Part shown: piece by piece, positions 6,042-11,550 of the stretch | How positions within the stretch are numbered: position 1 is the first letter of the stretch | Layout: every line of letters starts with the position of its first letter | From: a bacterium | GTDB taxonomy: Bacteria > Cyanobacteriota > Sericytochromatia > S15B-MN24 > VGJW01 | Direction: 5' to 3' | DNA: 11,883 nucleotides | Assembly (NCBI GenBank): GCA_021790035.1 | Contig: JAJYIO010000032.1 | Location: forward strand, 1-11,883 | The notes under the pieces: generated by a model | Told to the model about the DNA's origin: nothing | Seen by the model: the letters and a program-made list of their open reading frames with translations, nothing else | Databases searched by the model: none | Made by a program: the position numbers and the translations under genes

Positions 6042-7655
6042 ATGGCAGCAGAGGGCCCCTTGACCCGCATGCTCCCGGCGCAGGAAGCGAGCCGCCGCGG
6101 GCTTCCTGCGATCGTCTCGATCGCCACCGCCGCGGCGGCATTCGGGTTCTGGGCCTGGTACGTGCTCACCCTCAAGGGGACCGACGGCGATTACTACTGG
6201 CACGTGCTGGCCGGGCGCCTGATGCTGGCGGGCCACCCCGTCTTCACCCGGGACGTGTTCTCGTGGACGGCCGCCGGTCGGCCCTGGTTCGACCACGAGT
6301 GGCTCGGTGAGATCGTCTTCGCCCTGCTGGCCGGGGCGGCGGGCGTCAAGGCCGTCAAGATCGCCTACGCCGCGTTGATGATCGCCTGGTTCGCGGCCGT
6401 CTTCGGAATATTCCGGAAGGCTGGCCTGTCGGCCGGGATGTCCGCCTGGGGAGCGCTCGCCACCTGTCTTACGGCTTACACGGTGTTGTGGCCGCGAATG
6501 CAGGGCTTCAGCCTGCTGGGCATGACCGCGACCGTGGCCTTGCTGCAGCGGTGGTGGCAATTTGGACGCTTGCCAAGGTGGAGCCTCCTGGCCTATCCCG
6601 TCGCCGTTGCACTCTGGGCCAATCTTCACGGGGGCGGGGCCATGGCCGGTCCCGCTTCTTGTCTGGTGGTGCTCGGCGTCGAGGCGATCCTGCCCCGGCG
6701 CCTGCGGACTTCCAGCTGGCTGCAGCTGGCGCTCGTAACCGCCCTGGCCGGCGGGGCCCTCCTTTGCAACCCCCGCACCTGGCAACTGCTCGCTTTCTCG
6801 CTGAGCCCCTGGTTCGATCCGGCCATCCGGGCGATGAACGCCATGATCCCGGAGTGGCGGGCATTTTCCTGGGATGATCCCCTGTGCCGACATGCCGCGT
6901 TCTGGGCCCTGACGATCCTGGCCGCGGCGCTGGTGACCGCCCTCATCCACTGGCGCCGCGACGATCCGGGTACCGAGCGCCAGCTTGGTGGCGCGAACAA
7001 GGTATCGATGCTCGGCCTGGCCGTCGTGTGGGGCGCCCTCGGAATGGCCAGCCGGCGTCAACTGCCCCTCTTCGCGATCGCCCTCGCGCCGCTGGCCGCG
7101 TCGGTCCTGGCGTCTGCGGTGGCCACGGTCGTCTCGCTCGAGAAGACGCCTCGTTCGTGGCTCCGGCGGCTGGTCATCGTCGGAGTGGTCGTCACGGTAG
7201 GCCCTGCGATCGGCGATCGGGTGATCTTCGGGCCGCTGACCACCGGCCTCCTCTTCCCTTCCCCGAAGGCTCTGCATGACGCCGTCCGACTGGCTCGCGG
7301 CCGGCGCATTCTCAATCTGTACGACTGGGGAGGAGAGCTCGAGCTGGCGGCCTATCCGGCGGTCAAGGATTTCATCGATGGTCGCCAGTATCCCTTCGGT
7401 CTCGCCCTGAACCAGGCGCACGACCGGATGATGGGCGCTGCTCCCGGCTGGCGGCGCGATCTGGCTCGGTACCGTATCGACATGCTTTTCGCTCCGCCGG
7501 GAGCACCGCTCGTGGCGAGACTTGTTCGCGACCCCGGCTGGAGGCTGGCCTTCGCGGACCGTTCCGCGGTCATCATGCTCCGGGGCCGCGTCGGGGGGAG
7601 GGCTACTACGCCTCGAGGGAGCCAGCGAATGCCGGCTCCCTCGAGGCGTGAGTGA
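6042..7655 (+). CDS. Polytopic membrane protein, putative GT-C-like glycosyltransferase
   Basis: The product is 537 residues with roughly nine to eleven hydrophobic segments. After a first membrane span there is a loop DGDYYWH (48-54), then FTRDVFSWTAAGRPWFDHEWLGE. An acidic residue in the first external loop followed by such blocks is typical of GT-C-fold lipid-phosphate-sugar transferases and related uncharacterised membrane proteins. Later blocks are WANLHGGG, SRRQLPLFAIALAP, and a C-terminal soluble part with NLYDWGGELE (425-434) and FIDGR (444-448). I recall the last two as a signature of this family of hypothetical membrane proteins. The substrate is unknown, and assignment as a transferase is inference. 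The final ~15 codons are read through the terminator hairpin, so the extreme C-terminus (TTPRGSQRMPAPSRRE) is probably not under protein constraint. The ATG at 6042 fits the promoter spacing. Confidence 0.75.
   Translation: MAAEGPLTRMLPAQEASRRGLPAIVSIATAAAAFGFWAWYVLTLKGTDGDYYWHVLAGRLMLAGHPVFTRDVFSWTAAGRPWFDHEWLGEIVFALLAGAAGVKAVKIAYAALMIAWFAAVFGIFRKAGLSAGMSAWGALATCLTAYTVLWPRMQGFSLLGMTATVALLQRWWQFGRLPRWSLLAYPVAVALWANLHGGGAMAGPASCLVVLGVEAILPRRLRTSSWLQLALVTALAGGALLCNPRTWQLLAFSLSPWFDPAIRAMNAMIPEWRAFSWDDPLCRHAAFWALTILAAALVTALIHWRRDDPGTERQLGGANKVSMLGLAVVWGALGMASRRQLPLFAIALAPLAASVLASAVATVVSLEKTPRSWLRRLVIVGVVVTVGPAIGDRVIFGPLTTGLLFPSPKALHDAVRLARGRRILNLYDWGGELELAAYPAVKDFIDGRQYPFGLALNQAHDRMMGAAPGWRRDLARYRIDMLFAPPGAPLVARLVRDPGWRLAFADRSAVIMLRGRVGGRATTPRGSQRMPAPSRRE
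7608..7649. terminator. Perfect 16-bp hairpin, bidirectional terminator
   Basis: Positions 7608-7623 pair without mismatch with 7634-7649 around a 10-nt loop. The hairpin overlaps the last codons of the membrane-protein gene (stop at 7653-7655) and lies 17 nt beyond the rplT stop on the other strand. No T-tract flanks it on either side. Confidence 0.75.
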
Positions 7656-7666
7656 ATTCGAACGGG

Positions 7667-8032
7667 TTATGCGGTCGCCTTGTCCCGAGCCTCCTTGGCC
7701 CGGTTGACGAGCTGGGCGAACGCGGATGCGTCCGACACCGCGAGCTCCGCCAGGATCTTGCGATTGATCGTGATCTCGGCCTTGCGCAGGCCGCTGATGA
7801 GCTGGCTGTAGCTGATGCCGTTCATCCTCGCCGCAGCGTTGATGCGCTGGATCCAGAGCTGGCGGAAATCGGCCCTGCGCTCCCGGCGATGACGGTACAT
7901 ATAGCGCAGGGACTTCATCACGGCCTGGTTGGCCGTGCGGAACAGCCGGCTCGTGCCGGCCCGGAACCCCCGGGCGAGCTTGAGGATCTTCTTGTGCTTG
8001 CGGCGGTTGGCATTTCCACGCTTGACGCGCAT
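7667..8032 (-). CDS. rplT: 50S ribosomal protein L20
   Basis: The 121-residue, Arg/Lys-rich protein has the usual length and sequence of L20. It begins MRVKRGNANRRKHKKILKLA and contains YRHRRERRADFRQLWIQRIN, typical of the family. L20 binds 23S rRNA early in large-subunit assembly and represses its own operon in bacteria studied. AAGGAG lies 8 nt before the ATG at 8032. It is the last gene of infC-rpmI-rplT, 83 nt after rpmI, and a two-tier hairpin in that gap could be a site for its own regulation. The first residues MRVKRGN differ slightly from the common MARVKRG, consistent with a short N-terminus. Confidence 0.98.
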   Translation of the reverse strand: MRVKRGNANRRKHKKILKLARGFRAGTSRLFRTANQAVMKSLRYMYRHRRERRADFRQLWIQRINAAARMNGISYSQLISGLRKAEITINRKILAELAVSDASAFAQLVNRAKEARDKATA

Positions 8033-8062
8033 GGGCTGAACTCCTTATCAGGAAAGGCGGCG

Positions 8063-8096
8063 GACCGGAGCCGATGCAGACATCGGATTTCCGGCC
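8063..8096 (-). promoter_or_regulatory. Two-tier hairpin in the rpmI-rplT gap, possible L20 site
   Basis: On the RNA (minus) strand GGCCGG (8096-8091) pairs with CCGGTC (8068-8063, one G.U), then a 4x2 asymmetric internal loop, then CCGATG pairs with CATCGG around UCUG (8086-8071). An irregular stem just upstream of rplT is where an autogenous L20 operator could lie. L20 binding itself is not shown by the sequence. Confidence 0.45.
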
Positions 8097-8115
8097 TCGC
8101 AGGACCGAAAAAGCT

Positions 8116-8325
8116 CTAGCGGCAGTGCTTGACGTAAGGCAGCGCCTGGGTGACGCGATCGATATCCGCGCTCGAGATCCCCTGCTCGTCCTGGATGCGA
8201 CGCAGACGGGGGGTCGGTTTGCCGACGATCAGGTGCTTGCGGAAGGCGGTACGGCGCATCAACTTGCCAGAACCGGTCAACTTGTAGCGCTTGGCGGAAG
8301 CGCGATGCGTCTTCATCTTGGGCAT
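8116..8325 (-). CDS. rpmI: 50S ribosomal protein L35
   Basis: The 69-residue basic protein begins MPKMKTHRASAKRYKLTGSGK and continues with RRTAFRKHLI, both diagnostic of L35, a large-subunit protein. AGGAG lies 7 nt before the ATG at 8325. It sits between infC (59-nt gap) and rplT (83-nt gap), the conserved order. The C-terminus (DIDRVTQALPYVKHCR) replaces the more common RVKKMLPY ending but keeps the LPY motif. It is too short to be judged for regulation on its own; the operon leader upstream of infC probably controls it. Confidence 0.98.
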   Translation of the reverse strand: MPKMKTHRASAKRYKLTGSGKLMRRTAFRKHLIVGKPTPRLRRIQDEQGISSADIDRVTQALPYVKHCR

Positions 8326-8354
8326 GGAACGACTCCTAGCGAAAAGGGGTATTA

Positions 8355-8368
8355 CCGGGGTGCCCCGG
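8355..8368 (-). other. Short G+C hairpin in the infC-rpmI gap
   Basis: CCGGGG and CCCCGG form an inverted repeat with a 2-base centre, so four or five pairs can form. It lies 30 nt upstream of the rpmI start. It might tune rpmI translation or be chance in G+C-rich DNA. Confidence 0.25.
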
Positions 8369-8384
8369 GGGGCGGGACGTCGAT

Positions 8385-8972
8385 CTAGGGCGTGGCCTCG
8401 GTGCGCTCGGTGGCAGGGGCCTCGGCCTGGGGTTTGCCCTCGCCACGTTCCTTGGTCACGCCCTTCTTGGGAGCGAGGATAAAGAACAGCGTGCGGCCCT
8501 CTTGGCGCGGATCGCGTTCGACGTTGGCGATCTCGGCAACGTCCTTGGCAAACCGCATCAATACGCCGGCTCCAAGGGCCTGGTGCTGCATCTCGCGACC
8601 GCGAAAGCGAATCGTTACCTTGACCTTGTCGCCGTCGAGAAGGAACTCCTGCACCCTGCGCAATCTCACCTGGTAATCGTGGTCGGCGATCTTGTAGGAC
8701 AGGGTGACTTCCTTGAGGGTGGAAGTGTGCTGCTTCTTGCGGGCCTCGCGGTTCTTCTTCTCGGTTTCGAACTTGTGCCGCCCGTAGTCCATGATCTTGC
8801 AGACAGGCGGCTGGGCTTCGGCAGCTACCAGCACGAGATCCAGGCCGCGCTCCTGGGCGATGCGGATCGCCTCGCGCAGGGGCAGGATTCCGAGCTGCTC
8901 TCCCTCCTCCCCGATGGCCCGAACTTCGCGCGCTCGGATCCGCTCGTTGAGCAGGACAGTTTCCTTGAGAAT
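8385..8972 (-). CDS. infC: Translation initiation factor IF-3
   Basis: The 195-residue product matches IF-3, which binds the 30S subunit, prevents premature 50S joining and checks the start codon. The N-terminal domain begins LLNERIRAREVR and contains GEEGEQLGILPLREAIRIA and PPVCKIMDYGR. After a charged helix linker (KKNREARKKQ), the C-terminal domain runs through HDYQVRLRRVQEFLLDGDKVKVTIRFRGREMQHQ. No ATG, GTG or TTG with a Shine-Dalgarno fits. The first well-placed codon is ATT at 8972, six nt after GAGG, giving MILKETVLLNERIR. AUU starts are known for infC in E. coli and related bacteria, where IF-3 represses its own synthesis. A GTG at 9038 is in frame, but the intervening DNA holds a terminator and T-tract. 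The C-terminal tail (KPQAEAPATERTEATP) is a low-complexity extension. Confidence 0.97.
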   Translation of the reverse strand: MLKETVLLNERIRAREVRAIGEEGEQLGILPLREAIRIAQERGLDLVLVAAEAQPPVCKIMDYGRHKFETEKKNREARKKQHTSTLKEVTLSYKIADHDYQVRLRRVQEFLLDGDKVKVTIRFRGREMQHQALGAGVLMRFAKDVAEIANVERDPRQEGRTLFFILAPKKGVTKERGEGKPQAEAPATERTEATP

Positions 8973-8982
8973 GGTGTTCCTC
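8970..8982 (-). promoter_or_regulatory. Shine-Dalgarno and AUU start of infC
   Basis: GAGG (8982-8979) is followed by 6 nt and ATT (8972-8970). This fixes the start at a rare codon that IF-3 itself discriminates against, so infC translation is probably self-limiting. Confidence 0.75.
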
Positions 8983-8997
8983 GCTTTCCTTGGGCTC

Positions 8998-9031
8998 AAA
9001 AAAAAGCAAAGCAGGCGGATGGTCCACCTGC
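8998..9031 (-). terminator. Intrinsic terminator inside the infC leader
   Basis: On the minus strand GCAGGTGG (9031-9024) pairs with CCGCCTGC (9018-9011), eight pairs with one G.U, loop ACCAU. It is followed at once by TTTGC and eight Ts. This is the only hairpin with a classical T-tract in the window and it lies upstream of, not after, a gene, hence an attenuator. Confidence 0.8.
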
Positions 9032-9112
9032 TCGACACCGCGCCCGGCCAGAAAGCCTGGGCGATGATGACCTGAAACGCACTCCCCTCGCGGGGACGGC
9101 AGACAGGTGAGA

Positions 9113-9121
9113 AGGCGGACC
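9113..9121 (-). promoter_or_regulatory. Candidate anti-terminator arm
   Basis: GGTCCGCCT (9121-9113) is complementary to AGGTGGACC (9029-9021) with one G.U in nine pairs. That segment covers the left arm and loop of the terminator. CACCTG just downstream offers a further 6-nt match to CAGGTG. The same arm also forms the 5' hairpin, so the two folds exclude each other. Confidence 0.55.
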
Positions 9122-9140
9122 TTCTGCTTTCCGATCCACG

Positions 9141-9169
9141 AGTCTACCGGCGCGCACGCGTCTAGTCAA
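9141..9169 (-). promoter_or_regulatory. Sigma70-like promoter of infC-rpmI-rplT
   Basis: TTGACT (-35, 9169-9164), a 17-bp spacer and TAGACT (-10, 9146-9141) on the minus strand give the best promoter match in the window. The predicted start is near 9134. Confidence 0.8.
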
Positions 9170-9171
9170 GG

Positions 9172-9201
9172 TTGCCTGCGCCAAAATCGCCGTGCTAGAC
9201 T
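9172..9201 (+). promoter_or_regulatory. Sigma70-like promoter of the M20-like/kinase operon
   Basis: TTGCCT (9172-9177), an 18-bp spacer and TAGACT (9196-9201) predict a start near 9208. The -35 box is two bases from the -35 box of the opposing infC promoter, so the two polymerases would compete for one site. Confidence 0.65.
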
Positions 9202-9242
9202 TCGGGCTCACCCCGCGGCTCGTTGCCTTCAGGAACCACTTC

Positions 9243-10487
9243 TTGCCCGCCATCCCCCTCGATCAGACCCGTGAGCGTCTTTCGAACTGGAAAGACGAGA
9301 TCGTCGGTCTCGCTCGCGATCTCATCGCCATCTCGAGTCCATCGGGCGCCGAGGGAGATCTGGCGCGTTTCCTGGTAGAGAAGATGCGCGAACTCCAGCT
9401 TGCCGACGCACGCATCGATGCGGCCGGCAACGTCGTTGGCCTGGTCCGCGGCCGGGCGCCAGGGCCCACGATGGTTCTGGCCACGCATCTCGATACCATC
9501 GCGCCCGGCGAGCGTGGCCTCTGGGAGCACGACCCGCTGGGCGGAGAGATCGCGGACGGGTTCCTGCACGGCCTCGGTGCCGCGAGCAACAAGGCGGCAC
9601 TTGCAGCGCAGGTCTTCGCGGCGGCGGCCTTCGCCCCCGACCTCCTTCTGGCTGGCAATCTCGTCGTGGCGTCGGTGGTCGCAGGCGAGCCGAGCGGGAG
9701 CCTTGGCATGCAGGTTCTCTTCGAACGCACCCTCCCGGACCTCGGGCTCTCGCCGTCGGCCGTCGTCCTGGGAGACCCGACCGGATTGTCGCTGTTCGTC
9801 GGGCATCGCGGACGGGCCGAGATAGAGGTCGCCACGTATGGCCGGACGAGCCACGCCAGCGCTCCGTGGCTCGGACTCAACGCGATTTACAAGATGCAGC
9901 CCGTTCTCGGCGGCATCGCCGATCTTGCGACCGCCTTGCCAAGCCATCCCTTCCTCGACAAGAGCACGATAGCCGTGACCGGGATCGAGGCCGCCCCGGG
10001 GGCGTTCGATCGCATTCCCGATCGCTGCGTCGTCCGGGTTGATCGCCGCTATCTGCCGGGCGAATCCCTCGATACCGTGGTCAGCCAGCTGCGGACGATC
10101 GTCGCTCGTTGCGCGGCGCAGGATCCAGAGTTCCAGGGCGAGGTCCGGATCCGGTCGTCGGAGGAGCGGACCTACACCGGCTTGACCCGCAGCGTGCCTC
10201 GGGTCATGTCGCCCTGGCTCTTGCGTGACGACCATCCCCTGGTCAGTCGCGCTCTCGCTGCGCTGGCGAATGTCGGCCAGGAGCCGGGAGTCGACAAGTG
10301 GTTCTTCGCCACGGACGGCTCCTTCACGGCCGGTGGGCTCGGCCTTCCCACCATCGGCTACTCCCCGGGCCAGGAGCGGTATGCGGGCACACCGTACGAT
10401 CGCGTGCTGGTGGACGATATCCTGCGGGCGGCGATCGGAACCGCGTCGATCGTGGCCTCTCTCGAAGACGCACCGAATGTCAGATAA
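9243..10487 (+). CDS. M20-family peptidase-like protein, probably catalytically impaired
   Basis: The product is 414 residues from TTG 9243, which has AGGA 8 nt upstream. The longer GTG start at 9192 overlaps the -10 box and is rejected. The whole chain follows the M20/YgeY-like hydrolase fold: N-terminal ISSPSGAEGD, AGNVVG, metal-site ATHLDT (His82, Asp84), the dimerisation domain with GHRGRAEIEV and TSHASAP-LGLNAIYKM, and C-terminal VDKWFFATDG. Family members hydrolyse peptide or amide bonds with two zinc ions. Three expected residues are changed: the bridging Asp of GASD is Asn116, the catalytic Glu of EE is Gly148 (AGEP), and the last His is Gly382 (YAGTPY). His82, Glu149 and Asp178 remain. 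It is therefore probably a binding or structural protein, or an enzyme with altered chemistry. No signal peptide is visible. It overlaps the kinase gene by 11 nt, suggesting co-translation. Confidence 0.88.
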   Translation: MPAIPLDQTRERLSNWKDEIVGLARDLIAISSPSGAEGDLARFLVEKMRELQLADARIDAAGNVVGLVRGRAPGPTMVLATHLDTIAPGERGLWEHDPLGGEIADGFLHGLGAASNKAALAAQVFAAAAFAPDLLLAGNLVVASVVAGEPSGSLGMQVLFERTLPDLGLSPSAVVLGDPTGLSLFVGHRGRAEIEVATYGRTSHASAPWLGLNAIYKMQPVLGGIADLATALPSHPFLDKSTIAVTGIEAAPGAFDRIPDRCVVRVDRRYLPGESLDTVVSQLRTIVARCAAQDPEFQGEVRIRSSEERTYTGLTRSVPRVMSPWLLRDDHPLVSRALAALANVGQEPGVDKWFFATDGSFTAGGLGLPTIGYSPGQERYAGTPYDRVLVDDILRAAIGTASIVASLEDAPNVR

Positions 10488-11493
10488 AGCTTCTTTCCTC
10501 CCGCCCCGCAACGAGGGCCTGGCCCTGCTGAGGGACTTCTCGGTCGCATACCGGAGTCCATCCCTCCTCGAAGCGCTGTCGGATCTCGACGAGGTGCCAG
10601 AGCAGGCCGGAAATCAGCGTCTTGATCACCTCATGGCCGATCCCGAGCTCAGGGCACTGGTCGATTCCTTGAAGGACGGCCGTAGCGAAGCCAGCGTGGA
10701 GTACATGCCTGATTGGTGGCCTGGCCAGGTTCTGAGCCTGTCCGCCTACGACACCGATTGCGGAACCCTCGTGGCCGTGCAGAATCGTACCCTGGTGCAC
10801 CGCCTGGCCAACATCCAGCAGGAATTCGTCGCCAACGTCAGCCACGAGCTCAGGACCCCGCTGACGAGCATCCGCATGGCCGCCGAATCCCTCCAGATGG
10901 GGGCGATGGCCAACGACAAGCTCCGTGCCAAGTTTGCTTCCAATATTCAAAGAGAGGCCGAGCGTCTCACGCGGCTGGTCAACGAACTGCTGGTGGTCGC
11001 CAACCTCCATGGCCGCCCGACCCTGCACCTGACCGACTTCGGGCTTCTCGATCTGGCCCAGGAAGTCATCGGCACGCTCGAACCACACGCGGACCTCAAC
11101 CACGTCCAGCTCAAGCTCGTCGCGCCCCAGGATCTCCCGATGGCGCGATGGGATCGCGATCGGATCCACCAGGTGCTCATCAATCTGGTCGACAACGCGA
11201 TCAAGTTCACCCCGGCTTCCGGAAGCGTCACCTTGGGCCTCGAGCCCAAGGGGGATCGCATCGAGATCCGGGTGATCGACACGGGCATCGGGATCCCGGA
11301 GATCGATCGGCCACGGATCTTCGATCGCTTCTATCGGGTGGACAAGTCTCGAAGCCGCGTCACCGGGGGCGTCGGGCTCGGCCTGTCGATCGTCAAGGAC
11401 ATCATCGTGGCCCACAAGGGCACCATCGAGGTGACGTCCGTGATCAACCAGGGCACGACCTTCATCATCGACCTGCCGATCCGCGCCGACTGA
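10477..11493 (+). CDS. Soluble PhoR-like sensor histidine kinase
   Basis: The product is 338 residues. The N-terminal ~110 residues form a divergent PAS-like sensor (VEYMPDWWPGQVLSLSAYD...GTLVAVQNRTLVHRLANIQQ), resembling the segment before the H-box of PhoR. The HisKA H-box is FVANVSHELRTPLTSI with phospho-acceptor His123. The ATPase domain has an N-box (INLVDNAIKF, Asn240), G1 (IDTGIGIP, 268-273), F-box (IFDRFYRVD) and G2 (GGVGLGLSIVKD). All catalytic motifs are intact. No transmembrane segment is seen, so it senses a cytosolic signal or partner. ATG 10477 was chosen because it starts the conserved N-terminus and overlaps the M20-like stop by 11 nt; the same frame is open upstream only as a shadow. 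Its own Shine-Dalgarno is weak, consistent with translational coupling. No response regulator lies in the window. Confidence 0.95.
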   Translation: MSDKASFLPPRNEGLALLRDFSVAYRSPSLLEALSDLDEVPEQAGNQRLDHLMADPELRALVDSLKDGRSEASVEYMPDWWPGQVLSLSAYDTDCGTLVAVQNRTLVHRLANIQQEFVANVSHELRTPLTSIRMAAESLQMGAMANDKLRAKFASNIQREAERLTRLVNELLVVANLHGRPTLHLTDFGLLDLAQEVIGTLEPHADLNHVQLKLVAPQDLPMARWDRDRIHQVLINLVDNAIKFTPASGSVTLGLEPKGDRIEIRVIDTGIGIPEIDRPRIFDRFYRVDKSRSRVTGGVGLGLSIVKDIIVAHKGTIEVTSVINQGTTFIIDLPIRAD

Positions 11494-11537
11494 TCGCCCC
11501 GGCCTTTTCGCGAGAGTCACTGTCTCCCGTTTTCGGT

Positions 11538-11543
11538 TAAGAT
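11538..11543 (+). promoter_or_regulatory. -10 box of the Fur-family gene, predicting a leaderless mRNA
   Basis: TAAGAT ends 7 nt before ATG 11551, the same spacing as at the asparaginase gene. No clear -35 or Shine-Dalgarno is visible. A second in-frame ATG at 11542 overlaps this box and would add three residues. Confidence 0.5.
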
Positions 11544-11550
11544 GCGGTCC

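Larger units (their letters stand above)
8973..9134 (-). promoter_or_regulatory. infC operon leader with attenuator
   Basis: From the predicted start near 9134 the leader runs about 160 nt to the infC AUU. It contains a 6-bp UCCG-capped hairpin at its 5' end (AGAAGG/CCTTCT), a CCCC-GCGA-GGGG hairpin, and a terminator hairpin with a T-tract (8998-9031). GGTCCGCCT at 9121-9113 can pair with the left arm of the terminator. The design matches the known control of infC-rpmI-rplT by L20-dependent attenuation in Bacillus, but the ligand here is inferred. Confidence 0.65.

Noticed and set aside
5886..7421. 511-codon minus-strand frame opposite the membrane-protein gene
   Set aside because: Composition is Arg/Gly/Gln/Pro-rich with no motif; the plus-strand frame shows membrane spans and family blocks.
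9192..9242. GTG start of the M20-like protein at 9192
   Set aside because: It overlaps the TAGACT -10 box, so it would lie upstream of the predicted transcript start; TTG 9243 has AGGA 8 nt upstream.
9195..10511. 438-codon minus-strand frame opposite the M20-like gene
   Set aside because: Antisense shadow; the plus strand has the M20 fold motifs throughout.
11496..11536. GAGA...TCTC followed by CCGTTTT after the kinase stop
   Set aside because: Only four pairs and a poor T-run; not enough to call a terminator.
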